Shown piece after piece: positions 46,238 through 55,162 of a stretch of DNA of 64,000 bases. Position numbers and translations under genes: made by a program. Origin of the DNA: Caldilineaceae bacterium SB0661_bin_34 (lineage in GTDB: Bacteria; Chloroflexota; Anaerolineae; Caldilineales; Caldilineaceae); contig VXMJ01000006.1 in assembly GCA_009841145.1 (NCBI GenBank), positions 44,715 through 108,714 on the forward strand, read 5' to 3'. Under the pieces are notes generated by a model that saw nothing but the letters and a program-made list of their open reading frames with translations, had not been told where the DNA came from and searched no databases. How positions within the stretch are numbered: position 1 is the stretch's first letter; each line of letters opens with the position of its first letter.

Positions 46238-47584
46238 TTATATACGATGGTGGACACCACGCATATCCGGTTCACGGGTCGCGGGAGTCCCTGTGGCTGG
46301 CCTTGCGACCGACCAGAGAGGGGGCACTCCTCGCCGTGCAGCAGCCCCAGTCCCATGGGCCGAAACGGGTGCAAGCGGAAGTCCCGCCCGCACCAGGATG
46401 TTGATCGCCGCGTTGTGGTCGGCGTTCGCTTGGAACCCGCAGGCCCCGCACGCGAACACCGCCTGCGACGGTCGGTTTGACTGGGCGGTGTGCCCGCATT
46501 GGCTGCAGGCTTGCGAAGTGTAGGCAGGATCGACGAACCGCAACTCGCCGGCCTTGTACGCGAGCTTGCACTCCAGCTGTCCCCAGCCGGAGGCCAGGAT
46601 GGCACGGTTGAGGCCTGCTTTCTGCTTCACGTTCCGACCGGGGTTCTCGACCGTGCCCTTCGCACTCTTGGTCATGGCCTTGGTGTTCAGGTCCTCCAGC
46701 ACGACGGTGTGGGCGGTGTCCGCCACCTTGCGACTGATTTGGTGTGTGGCGTTGTCCCGGCGTCGGGCGCGCTTGCGCTGGAGTTTGCGCAGTTTCCCGC
46801 CAGTCCCGCGGCGGCGTTGGGAGCCCTTCTGCTGCCGGGCCATCCTGCGCTGGTACCGCTTGATCTTCGCGTCCTCGACGGTCGTGTCGGGGAGGGCATG
46901 GACTTCGCCCGTGCTGTCCGTGGCCTGCCCCACGTTGCGGTCGATGCCGACCGCTCCGGTCTCCGCGGGCCGGCACACGTCCGGATGGTCTTCCGGCACC
47001 TCGAACACGATGTAGGCGTACCACTTCGGCTGCTTGCTCTCCGACTCCTGCCGTACGCGGACGGTCAGCGGCTTGCCGTCGGCATACCGGTGGATGGGAC
47101 CAAGGCGCATCCATCCCCGCTTGGGGATGTACAGGCGGCCGTCCTCGATGCGCACATGGGACGGAATGGTGAAGGCGGGTTTGGTGTAGTGCTTGGCCTT
47201 GTACTGCGGACGCCCATGGTCCGGACGGTCCGGGTCGAAGAACGCGGCGTAGGCATCGCCCAGGTACTTGCAGGTGTAGCGAACGATTTCGTAGCTGTAG
47301 TCCTGCAGCCATTCGTTGCCGGGTGCGTTCCGCAACTGCGTGAACCGCTGGCCCAGCGTAAAGAAGGTCGGACTGCCCGGACCATCCTCCGGCTTGCCGG
47401 CCGCCTTCCATGTGCGGTAGTCCGTCTCGTGCCCGGCCAGCACATGATTTCAGGCGAACCGGCAGGCTCCCGCCAGTTGTTCGAGGTACTGTCCGTTCGC
47501 GGCCGTGCCGGGGTACAGACACACGCGGAGTGTCCGTATGACGGTCGGGAGCTCTTGCGTTGTAGACTGCGGGTTGCTGGCCAT
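46238..47584 (-). pseudogene. tnpB: IS200/IS605-type TnpB with an in-frame nonsense codon
   Basis: A 448-codon RNA-guided nuclease gene interrupted once. The N-terminal part (ATG at 47584; VIRTLRVCLYP...LAGACRFA) and the remainder (NHVLAGHE...) are in the same frame, separated by TGA at 47450-47452 where relatives have Trp (TGG). The RuvC residues are intact: Asp in GIDRNVGQ, Glu in VLEDLN, Asp in ADHNAAINIL; the zinc finger CSQC...CGAC is present. Either the gene is inactive or translation restarts at the GTG two codons after the stop (47446 region). TGA is clearly a stop elsewhere in this genome. Confidence 0.85.
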
Positions 47585-47648
47585 GGTGTCGTCTTCACCG
47601 TGTCCGGTCGAGGACCCGGCTCGCCGTCGGGTCCTCTCTTTCGCAGCA

Positions 47649-47657
47649 ATTATAGCA
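47649..47657 (-). promoter_or_regulatory. Extended -10 promoter (TGC-TATAAT) for tnpB
   Basis: Minus-strand TGCTATAAT, 65 bases before the tnpB ATG and inside the element. Upstream TGGACA lies at a short 15-base spacing. Confidence 0.5.
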
Positions 47658-47696
47658 CAAGAGTTCGACTGTCCACTATTGGATATAAGCCCCAAA

Positions 47697-47997
47697 CGTA
47701 TCGCGTGAAGGATCCCCGAGAGGCTTGCCTCAAGGTCTGCCGGACCGAATCCCCAGTCCACGATCAGAGGCTCCGACAAGAGTGCCTTTGGCAACATGTG
47801 GCATGAATCCCGGGAGCGACGGAGAACTTCCATCGCGGTGGCCGAGATCCAAAAGATAGGAGATGTTGGGTGGCGGCCAAGTCAGAAGTGCTTGTCAGAG
47901 ACCAAGACCACGCTCAACCTACCCGTGGCCACCACCTAAATTGGAATGCCAAGGACTGGATTCGAGGACCTGAGTACGGAACTGCACCGCCAGCCGG
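47697..47997. other. Gene-free stretch right of the TnpB element
   Basis: About 300 bases with no supported gene; ends at the promoter of the zinc-ribbon gene. Confidence 0.45.
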
Positions 47998-48006
47998 TGC
48001 TATAAT
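47998..48006 (+). promoter_or_regulatory. Extended -10 promoter (TGC-TATAAT) for the zinc-ribbon gene
   Basis: Consensus TATAAT at 48001-48006 preceded by TGC, about 33 bases before the GTG start. Confidence 0.55.
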
Positions 48007-48038
48007 CCACGACCTGGCACAGCAAAAAACGTGGCGTC

Positions 48039-48746
48039 GTGGCAACCGATATAGAGAAGCTGTTTGACTTGCAGCAAATCGACCTGAAACGTCTGCGCAT
48101 CGTCAAGCGAGTCAAGAAGTCGCTGGTTAGCGTTCGCGAGCCGATCGATCTGATCCGGTTGCGCGAATCGGTCGGTTCCATGAGCGAGGAGCAGGAAAGC
48201 CTGAAGGAGAACCAGACCTTGGCTGAAAGCCAGGTCAAGGTGGTCAAGGAGAAGATTGCGGCCAACCAGGACCTGCTGAACAGCGGACGTCTGACTGATC
48301 CCAAGGACATTGCCGCACTACAGTCGCAGATTGCGGAACTTGAGTCCACCAAGTCCGCCTACGAGGAACGCGCCTTGGCGGCGCTGCTTGAGTTTGAGGA
48401 CAAGAACAAGCAGTATCAGCCGCTGGTCGAGCGGTTGGAGGAGCGGACCGGGGAATGGGAGGAACTGCGTCGCTGTGCCCGGGAAGAACAGGAAGGCATG
48501 GCAGCTGAGCTGAAGGAGCTGAACCGGGAACGTTCGGTGCGTGCCAGCGACATGAACAAGGACGCATTGCAGATCTATGAGGAACTCCTGAAGCGCAAGA
48601 ACGGCATCGCGGTGACCACGATCACCAACTCGTCCTGCGATGCGTGTTTCATGAGCTTGCCCACCAGCGTGGCGACGGCGCCCCGCAATGGCAGCAGCAC
48701 CTACCTCCACTGTCCGAGTTGCGGCCGGATGCTGATCCAGCGCTGA
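48039..48746 (+). CDS. Coiled-coil zinc-ribbon protein (C4-type, COG1579-like)
   Basis: 235-aa protein: a long charged coiled coil (about residues 5-185) followed by a four-Cys zinc ribbon, CDAC (about 202) and CPSC (about 225). Members are common in bacteria outside proteobacteria and are thought to bind nucleic acid, but the role is not established. GTG start; no Shine-Dalgarno sequence. It ends ten bases from the end of the convergent subtilase gene. Confidence 0.88.
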   Translation: MATDIEKLFDLQQIDLKRLRIVKRVKKSLVSVREPIDLIRLRESVGSMSEEQESLKENQTLAESQVKVVKEKIAANQDLLNSGRLTDPKDIAALQSQIAELESTKSAYEERALAALLEFEDKNKQYQPLVERLEERTGEWEELRRCAREEQEGMAAELKELNRERSVRASDMNKDALQIYEELLKRKNGIAVTTITNSSCDACFMSLPTSVATAPRNGSSTYLHCPSCGRMLIQR

Positions 48747-48755
48747 TCCCGCGGT

Positions 48756-51700
48756 TCAGTTTCCCACCGGATCCGAACCGGCATCCTGGGTGGAGGTCAG
48801 GACCTTTGAGACGAACTGTGCACGGTTGGTGCCTGTGCCGAGATCGTTGATGTGTTCGAGTCCGAAGGTGGCCAGGTAGGCCGTTCCGCGCCCCGAATCG
48901 TGTTCGGCGTTGGACCGAGCGACACCGACAATCCGGGTTGCGCCGTCGGTCTGGTTCTGGAGGACTAGCCAAGCTTCGGCGCTGTCGGACTGTGCCCCCG
49001 TCGTCAGTGTGTGCAAGGGCAGCGCGCCGTCGGCGCTGTCCGCCTGCAACGCTAGGACAGGCGCGTTGGCCTGCAGAACGGTGGTGTTGGCCGTCTGGAC
49101 TTCAACATAGAGCCGCAGGCTTCCCTGCCGCCGGGCAATTTCCTGATCGGCACTAAGGTTGACCCGGCCCTGCCATTGGAACCGGCCGTCGATGGGAACC
49201 AGGTGTGGAGTGGACCACAGTGGATCGCCGGTCACCGTCGCCCCTCCTTGCTCGTGGACAAGGTGTATCGATTTGATACCCCTGAGTGCCGAACCGTCTA
49301 CGGTGATGTCCATGAGCAGTGATTCAGTGGCTGGCTGCAGGGACCAGGCAACCCGCCCGGAGAGCGGATTGTTGGCCTCGGAGGTACCGGTGCCGGTGGG
49401 TGTCAGGGAGGTCTGTCCCAAATCCGTATTGGGCCGCGCCAGGTCCAGCACCAGATCTCCCCAGCCATCGAGCCCGGATTGAACACCGGACACCTGAAGC
49501 TGGGAGCGTCCGTATCGGTCGGCGGTCTGTTCCTGGATCTCTACTCCGTTGAGGAGCGCCAGTCGTAGTTCGGAAGAGCCGAGGACTTTGTGACCGTGCT
49601 TCCCCATCACCAGCAAATTGCCGCCTGACGCCAGATACTGGGCCAACAGATCCATGTCGCCGTCCGAGAACGGCAGAGGAACATTGCTGGCCTTCGGGTT
49701 GCCGACATGATCGCCCGTGAACAGGATGACCCATTCCGGGGGCGTATCGGCAAACAGGGCTGGCGGCACATTGACCAGATTGAGAGCCGTGTCCCAGTAG
49801 AGGAAATCAATCCCCAGAGCCGTCAGGGTCCGCCTGTACCAGGGTGAAACATCCGGATACAACGGGCTGAGGTCGGCATCAATCAGGACGACTTGCGGCG
49901 AAGGGGGGTGAGAGGTCAGCCAAGCGAACACCGGGGCGTGCCACTCATCCGAGCCATCTGAAATCAAAAGGAATCCTTCGAGGATGCCGGGACCCGAGAC
50001 TGCATCCAAGTCAAGGGTAACCGTGGCTGTGATGGCATCGCCCGTCGGCAGGTCGACCTGGGAAGGCATCACGGAAACATGGGACAACGGCGGCAGGCCT
50101 GTCGTACCGGCCTGCACCAGTGAAAGCTGCAGGGATCTGTCCTCTGAACCGGTGTTTGCAATCGTGATGGAGCGGGTCAAGTTCCCTGTTGCCTGTCTCA
50201 CGAGACCGAAGTCGGCTTTGTGGGGGACAAGAAACAATGTGTTGGCGAGGGCGCGTTCGATGTTCAGTAGGCCGCTTCCCATGTCTAGTAGCCCGGCCGG
50301 CGAGCCGTCGGGATTGCGCAGCCCGCGGAAGTCGGCGGTGTTCGCCATGGCCGAGAACATCTGGTCGTTGGTCCATTCCGGATGTGCTTGTTTGAGCAGA
50401 GCCGCTGCCCCTGCCGCAAAGGGTGCTGCCATCGAAGTCCCGGAGGCTTGGCCGTATCCCTTGTGGCGCAGTTCACTGACTGGGGACAAGGCGTAGCCCT
50501 GGGACATGATGTTGGCCCCGGGTGCCACCAGGTCCGGTTTCAGCGTTCCGAACACAGTCGGCCCGCGTCCACTGAATTCCGGCACCACCAACGGGTGGTT
50601 GCCGCGCTGGGTGGGAGTGGTGGAGACAATGAGTTGGAGCGAGGCTTGGGCCAAGTGTTGTCGAATTGCCATTCCGGTGTCGTGGCCCATGAACAACGCG
50701 GGGATGCGAACGGCGCGGTTGGTATTGTCCTGGGACATGCGCACCAGGGCGTTGCCGCCGCCGGCATGGTTGTGAACGACTACCGCCGAGGAGCCGGCTG
50801 CCTGTGCGTTAATCACCTTCGAAACAAACGAACAGAAACCGCGTTCGACGATCACAACCCGGCCTGTCAACGAGGAGGGCCGCCAAGCCTGGCAGCCGTA
50901 CGGGTTGGCCGAGTCGATGGTTGCCCCGTCCAGGAGCGGATAGGTATGGATCTGACCAGCCCTGAAGCGCGGTCCGAATTCCGCCTGATTGAATTCCAGA
51001 TCCGTAAGCAGGCGCTGGTTTGGCTGCCCCAACCGACTCACGTCGGCGGACTGCATACTGAACCGACCTCCGGTTGACACGGCACCGACCGTCAGGTAAC
51101 TGTCGGACGGGTTGGCCACGGAAAACGGCATCGGACCGTAGTTGCCTGCTGCCATGACGACCATCAGGTCGGCCGAAGCGGTGTTGACCAGGGCCGAATC
51201 AAGGAAATTGTAGGGAGAGCTGTTGACACTGGGACCGGTTCCCCACGAACCGATGACCACGTCCATGCCGTCCTTGACAGTATCTTCCAATGCCGCCACA
51301 CCTTCCGCCGTGAAGAACGTCGTCCTTCCGCTCTGACTGTTGTAGAACACCCGGTAGCTTCCCAGCCAGGCTTCGGGGGCAATGCCGGACAAGGTCGGCA
51401 ATGCAATCCCCCTGAAGGCTGCATCGGTAACTACGTTGCCGGCAGCGATGGCACCGGTATGGACGCCGTGTGAGGAACCGGCTCCAGGCCAGGCGTGGAA
51501 GTCGTTGCTGCGTGGCGGATCGGCGGTCCGGAAGTATGTTCGGGACACGACAATCTTGCCGTTGTTGGCTGCAGTGATCCCGAGTCCGTCGTCCGGGTAC
51601 CAGTCCGGATAGGCGAACCCGTTGCCGTTGAACATTGGTGCCTGGTGGTGCAGGCCGGCATCAATGGAGCCAACCAGTATGCCGTTGCCGTCAAACCCGT

Positions 51701-52298
51701 CAGGATTGCCGTCAGATGTGCGGATCCAGGCACGAATCAACTCCGGACCGGCATACAGCTGTGCCTGGACCTCCAGATCCCGGTGCACTGCCCGAACGTT
51801 GGGGAGCGATGAGATGGCCGCCGCGGCCTCGGGGCCGAATCCCGAGCTGGATTGCAGGACCATCGCGTTCGTGACTGCGTTGAACGCAAGTGGATGGGCA
51901 ACCCCGTCAAGACCTGTGTAGGAACTGGCGGCGACTTCGCTCTGCAGATTGTCCAGTTCGCTCCGGAACGCCTCTTGTTCGTTGTGTAGCTGGTAGGCGT
52001 ATACCTCCACCGCGTCGTTTTGGGCGGCAAAGGCAACACTGTCGGTGCGCGCAATCCGCTCGCGGCCGAACACTTGGGCAATCCCAGGTGACTGCAACTC
52101 CACGATCAGGCGGTTGGATGCGGACTGGCCGGGAACTGTCGCCTCCTGCGGGGCGGCAGTCTGTTCGAAGCTCTCGGCGGGAAGCGGCAAGGGGAATCCC
52201 AGCAACAACAGAGCCGCGGCCACCGCGGCGGCTGCGGCGCCCGCGATCCTACCGGGCGAGCGCAAAGGGGGAATGAGGCGAGGCGGCTTCGACGTCAT
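48756..52298 (-). CDS. Secreted S8 family subtilisin-like peptidase with PA domain
   Basis: 1180-aa exported serine protease. Signal peptide about residues 15-45, propeptide-like region to about 175, catalytic Asp in VGSIDAGLHH (about 205), His in SSHGVHTGAIAAG (about 275), Ser in ASGTSMAAPFAAG. A protease-associated (PA) domain (VVIVERGFCSFVSK...) is inserted before the Ser, as in lactocepin/vegetable subtilases. Beta-rich modules follow, one with a GATase/DUF4350-like segment (WVILFTGDHVGN). Likely degrades extracellular proteins. The ATG at 52298 begins the signal peptide; the open frame continues upstream without similarity. Confidence 0.9.
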   Translation of the reverse strand: MTSKPPRLIPPLRSPGRIAGAAAAAVAAALLLLGFPLPLPAESFEQTAAPQEATVPGQSASNRLIVELQSPGIAQVFGRERIARTDSVAFAAQNDAVEVYAYQLHNEQEAFRSELDNLQSEVAASSYTGLDGVAHPLAFNAVTNAMVLQSSSGFGPEAAAAISSLPNVRAVHRDLEVQAQLYAGPELIRAWIRTSDGNPDGFDGNGILVGSIDAGLHHQAPMFNGNGFAYPDWYPDDGLGITAANNGKIVVSRTYFRTADPPRSNDFHAWPGAGSSHGVHTGAIAAGNVVTDAAFRGIALPTLSGIAPEAWLGSYRVFYNSQSGRTTFFTAEGVAALEDTVKDGMDVVIGSWGTGPSVNSSPYNFLDSALVNTASADLMVVMAAGNYGPMPFSVANPSDSYLTVGAVSTGGRFSMQSADVSRLGQPNQRLLTDLEFNQAEFGPRFRAGQIHTYPLLDGATIDSANPYGCQAWRPSSLTGRVVIVERGFCSFVSKVINAQAAGSSAVVVHNHAGGGNALVRMSQDNTNRAVRIPALFMGHDTGMAIRQHLAQASLQLIVSTTPTQRGNHPLVVPEFSGRGPTVFGTLKPDLVAPGANIMSQGYALSPVSELRHKGYGQASGTSMAAPFAAGAAALLKQAHPEWTNDQMFSAMANTADFRGLRNPDGSPAGLLDMGSGLLNIERALANTLFLVPHKADFGLVRQATGNLTRSITIANTGSEDRSLQLSLVQAGTTGLPPLSHVSVMPSQVDLPTGDAITATVTLDLDAVSGPGILEGFLLISDGSDEWHAPVFAWLTSHPPSPQVVLIDADLSPLYPDVSPWYRRTLTALGIDFLYWDTALNLVNVPPALFADTPPEWVILFTGDHVGNPKASNVPLPFSDGDMDLLAQYLASGGNLLVMGKHGHKVLGSSELRLALLNGVEIQEQTADRYGRSQLQVSGVQSGLDGWGDLVLDLARPNTDLGQTSLTPTGTGTSEANNPLSGRVAWSLQPATESLLMDITVDGSALRGIKSIHLVHEQGGATVTGDPLWSTPHLVPIDGRFQWQGRVNLSADQEIARRQGSLRLYVEVQTANTTVLQANAPVLALQADSADGALPLHTLTTGAQSDSAEAWLVLQNQTDGATRIVGVARSNAEHDSGRGTAYLATFGLEHINDLGTGTNRAQFVSKVLTSTQDAGSDPVGN

Positions 52299-52472
52299 GG
52301 GGCAGCGACCGGGTTGGTCCCGGCGGAGAGGCAGCGAGCCTGTTAGATGGCAATGGTAGCAAAGGTTGACCAATCCTGTATCGGCAGCCGCGCTCCGAAT
52401 GTCCGGCCAGTGGGTTCGGTCGGGTGTCAAGCGCATCAAGCAGGATTGTTGATGCAGCCACATCAAATTGTT

Positions 52473-52509
52473 TGGTTAGGTTAATAATTGTGTTGTATCC
52501 TTCTAACCA
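52473..52509 (+). promoter_or_regulatory. Candidate operator/promoter of the DtxR-mnt operon
   Basis: TGGTTAG (52473-52479) and CTAACCA (52503-52509) form an inverted repeat around an AT-rich core TTAATAATTG in otherwise GC-rich DNA. TTAGGTTA (52476-52483) resembles a half site of DtxR/IdeR boxes. Located 40-75 bases before the regulator start and in the region divergent to the subtilase gene. Confidence 0.4.
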
Positions 52510-52546
52510 CGCGCAAGCCAAGGTGTGCCAAGTGACTGTCGAGCCG

Positions 52547-53212
52547 ATGGACGTCTCCCGGGCCCAGGAAGACTTTCTGAAAACAGCCTATCTGTTGCGG
52601 AGCGCCGGGACTCCGGTCACGAACTCCGAATTGGCCCAGGCCATGGGCCTGACACCGGCGGCGGTGTCAGGTCATTCGAAGCGCCTGGGCGAGATGGGCC
52701 TGCTGACGTACGAACGGTACCAGGAAGTCGAACTGACCGCGCGGGGGCAATTGATCGCGCTAGAAGTCCTGCGTCACCATCGCCTGCTTGAACTGTTCTT
52801 CACCGAGACCCTAAATCTGCCGTGGCAGGTGGTTCATCAGATTGCGGAGAAGTTCGAGCACGATCTGGACGAGGTGTTGGAAGACGCGATTGACAACCTG
52901 CTGAACAGTCCGCAGGTTGATCCGCACGGCGATCCGATCCCGGACAAACAGGGGCGCATGCCGGTGGTGTCGGGGCAGCTGCTGTCCGAAGTGCCGGAAC
53001 GGGCGTGTCGCCGCGTGGTGCGCGTTCTGTCGCAGGAGTCGGATGTGCTGACCTGGCTGGGGGAGATTGGGTTGCGGCCGGGTGCCCCGATCGTTGTCAA
53101 GGAGAAGCTGCCTTTCGATGGTCCTGTGCGGCTGGATGTGAACGGCAGGGATGCCGTGATCGGCCACGACTTGGCGCAAAGGCTGCTCGTGTCAGGAACC
53201 GATGAGCAATGA
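52547..53212 (+). CDS. DtxR/MntR family metal-dependent transcriptional regulator
   Basis: 221-aa regulator with an N-terminal winged helix (about 8-65; SELAQAMGLTPAAVSGHSKRL), the metal-binding dimerisation domain (about 70-145; LRHHRLLELFF, HDLDEVLEDAI) and a C-terminal FeoA/SH3-like domain. It probably represses the adjacent transporter when Mn or Fe is plentiful. Translation overlaps the transporter lipoprotein gene (ATGA), so regulator and transporter form one operon under autoregulation. A GTG five codons upstream is an alternative start. Confidence 0.92.
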   Translation: MDVSRAQEDFLKTAYLLRSAGTPVTNSELAQAMGLTPAAVSGHSKRLGEMGLLTYERYQEVELTARGQLIALEVLRHHRLLELFFTETLNLPWQVVHQIAEKFEHDLDEVLEDAIDNLLNSPQVDPHGDPIPDKQGRMPVVSGQLLSEVPERACRRVVRVLSQESDVLTWLGEIGLRPGAPIVVKEKLPFDGPVRLDVNGRDAVIGHDLAQRLLVSGTDEQ

Positions 53213-54363
53213 ACACAGATTGGGCAAGGATGGTTGGTGGATGCCGCTGGGTGCCGGGGTTGCTACTAGTCGTTCTTGCCGGCGGCCTGATTGCAGGTTG
53301 TGTAGGCAATGGGAACGGTGGGGATTCCGCACCCGCGGCGGATCCCTGTGCCACTGGCATGACCAAGGACGATCCGTTGCGGGTTCTGTCCACCACCGGA
53401 CAAATCGGCAGCGTGGTGGACCTGATTCTGGGACTTGAGCAGATTCCGGACGGGCTTTGGGACCCCGGCACACTGGCGGAACGAACCGGTATCGCAGTCC
53501 TGGCATCGATCGATGCCGGCGCGGAACCGAGTTTGGCTGCGATGGTCAGGCCATCAATTGCCGTCGAGACACACACCATGTTGGGGCCCGGCGTTGATCC
53601 CCATCTGTACGTACCCACCCTAGGCGACGCGGAAGAATTCAACAAAGCCGATGTCATCTTCTACAACGGCCTGCACCTGGAAGCCCAGATGCTGGGAGCA
53701 CTGGAGGAGTTGTCCGGTAGCCGGTGTGTGGTGGCCCTGGGGGACTTGCTGTACCAGGATCAGAACCTGGTGGACCGGTTCATTCACACCGAAGATGGGC
53801 TGGTGGATCCGCACATCTGGAATCATCCGGAGCTGTGGTCCCTGGCAACCTTGCGGATGGCGCAGGTCCTGGAGGGAATGTACGCCGAACCTGTGCCCGA
53901 GTTCGCGGCAAACGCGGAGAAGGTGGCGGAACGGATTACCATGGCTGGATTGCTCATCGCCGAACTGTTCGCCGGGGACCGCATTCCGGTGCGGTACTTG
54001 GTGACAGCCCACGATGCATTCGGCTACTTCACGGCGGTGGCGAATCTGGAAAGCATCGGCCTGCAGGGGTTGAGCACCGAGTCCGAAGCGTCGATATACG
54101 ACATTCAGCAGATTGCCGAAACCATCGTCGCACATCGGATCCCGGCGATGTTTGTGGAGTCTTCGGTGTCCACGGACGCGGTGACGGCCGTGCGCGAGGC
54201 GGTCCGCGCCCGGGGATGGGACGTTCGGCTGGGCGGTGAGTTGTACAGCGATGCCCTGGGGCCGCAGGGATCGGAAGGCGAGACCTATCTGGGCATGCTT
54301 CAGCACAATGCTGTGACCGTCTACTTGGCTTTGGCTGAACCGATTCCGGGGGATGGCAACTGA
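53209..54363 (+). CDS. Metal ABC transporter substrate-binding lipoprotein (ZnuA/MntA/PsaA family)
   Basis: 384-aa lipoprotein; signal peptide with lipobox LIAGC (Cys about 31). Cluster A-I metal ligands are visible: His in GVDPHLYVPT, His in DGLVDPHIWNHP, Glu/His in the TAHDAFGYF segment, and Asp/Glu in FVESSVSTDA. It lacks the His-rich loop typical of zinc-specific ZnuA proteins, so manganese is the more likely metal. First gene of the transporter; followed by ATPase and two permeases. Confidence 0.92.
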   Translation: MNTDWARMVGGCRWVPGLLLVVLAGGLIAGCVGNGNGGDSAPAADPCATGMTKDDPLRVLSTTGQIGSVVDLILGLEQIPDGLWDPGTLAERTGIAVLASIDAGAEPSLAAMVRPSIAVETHTMLGPGVDPHLYVPTLGDAEEFNKADVIFYNGLHLEAQMLGALEELSGSRCVVALGDLLYQDQNLVDRFIHTEDGLVDPHIWNHPELWSLATLRMAQVLEGMYAEPVPEFAANAEKVAERITMAGLLIAELFAGDRIPVRYLVTAHDAFGYFTAVANLESIGLQGLSTESEASIYDIQQIAETIVAHRIPAMFVESSVSTDAVTAVREAVRARGWDVRLGGELYSDALGPQGSEGETYLGMLQHNAVTVYLALAEPIPGDGN

Positions 54364-54372
54364 GGTTCGGTC

Positions 54373-55134
54373 ATGCAGGCCATGCCTCCAGCACTAGAAG
54401 TCAACGATCTGACGGTTGCCTACCGGGACAAGCCGGTTTTGTGGGACATCGACCTGCAGGTGCCGACCGGGGTTCTGATGGCCGTGGTCGGTCCCAACGG
54501 CGCCGGCAAGACCACCCTTATCAAGTCCGTCATGGGTTTGATGCAGCCTGCGGCCGGATCCGTGCAGGTGTTTGGCGAGCCGGCCGGACGACAGCAGGTT
54601 CGGCGCATCGGGTATGTGCCCCAGCGCACGTCCGTGGACTGGGACTTCCCAACCAGTGTGCGTGACGTTGTGGCGATGGGACGTTACAACCGCGGCGGAC
54701 GGTGGCGGCGTGCGGACCGTCGAGATGCCGAGCGGGTTGCACGTGCGCTCGCCACTGTGGACATGGAAGACCTGGCTGACCGGCAAATCAGCGAGCTCTC
54801 AGGTGGCCAGCAACAACGGGTCTTCCTGGCCCGCGCTCTCGTTCAGGACGCCGATCTCTATTTGATGGACGAACCGTTCCAAGGTGTGGACGCAGTGACC
54901 GAAGAGTCCATGGTGGCGGTGTTGCGGCGTCTCCAGGAACAGGGCAGGACCGTGTTGGCGGTGCATCACGACTTGCGCACGGCACCGGCGTACTTCGACT
55001 GGGTCGCACTCCTGAATGTGCGCCTGATTGCAAGTGGCCCGATGGCCACCGCATTCTCGGAGTGCAACCTCCGGGAGACATTCGGTGGTTCGGCCCCCGA
55101 ATGGGCAAATCCGCCGGTGACAGCGGCCGGTTGA
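54373..55134 (+). CDS. Metal ABC transporter ATP-binding protein
   Basis: 253-aa cytosolic ATPase. Walker A GPNGAGKTTL (about 40-49), signature LSGGQQQRVFLARAL (about 142), Walker B LYLMDEPFQGVD and switch His in AVHHDLRT. Energises import of the metal captured by the upstream lipoprotein. A second ATG at 54382 could be the start. Confidence 0.95.
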   Translation: MQAMPPALEVNDLTVAYRDKPVLWDIDLQVPTGVLMAVVGPNGAGKTTLIKSVMGLMQPAAGSVQVFGEPAGRQQVRRIGYVPQRTSVDWDFPTSVRDVVAMGRYNRGGRWRRADRRDAERVARALATVDMEDLADRQISELSGGQQQRVFLARALVQDADLYLMDEPFQGVDAVTEESMVAVLRRLQEQGRTVLAVHHDLRTAPAYFDWVALLNVRLIASGPMATAFSECNLRETFGGSAPEWANPPVTAAG

Positions 55135-55162
55135 ACAATATCGGCCAAGGCGCTCCAAGGCG

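Larger units (their letters stand above)
46230..47696 (-). mobile_element. TnpB-only insertion element with 26-bp terminal inverted repeats
   Basis: The ends 46230-46255 and 47671-47696 are inverted repeats matching at 23 of 26 positions; the outer 14 bases (TTTGGGGCTTATAT) are perfect. The element contains a single tnpB-type gene broken by a stop codon. The tnpB stop lies within the left repeat, so the 3' end of the transcript coincides with the element end, as in IS200/IS605 elements where a guide RNA (omega RNA) is made there. No target duplication is evident. No TnpA is present, so it is not autonomous. Confidence 0.75.

Noticed and set aside
47450..47833. Separate 127-aa gene upstream of tnpB
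   Set aside because: Its last 30 residues are the N terminus of TnpB in the same frame; the stop is a nonsense mutation and the rest lies outside the element.
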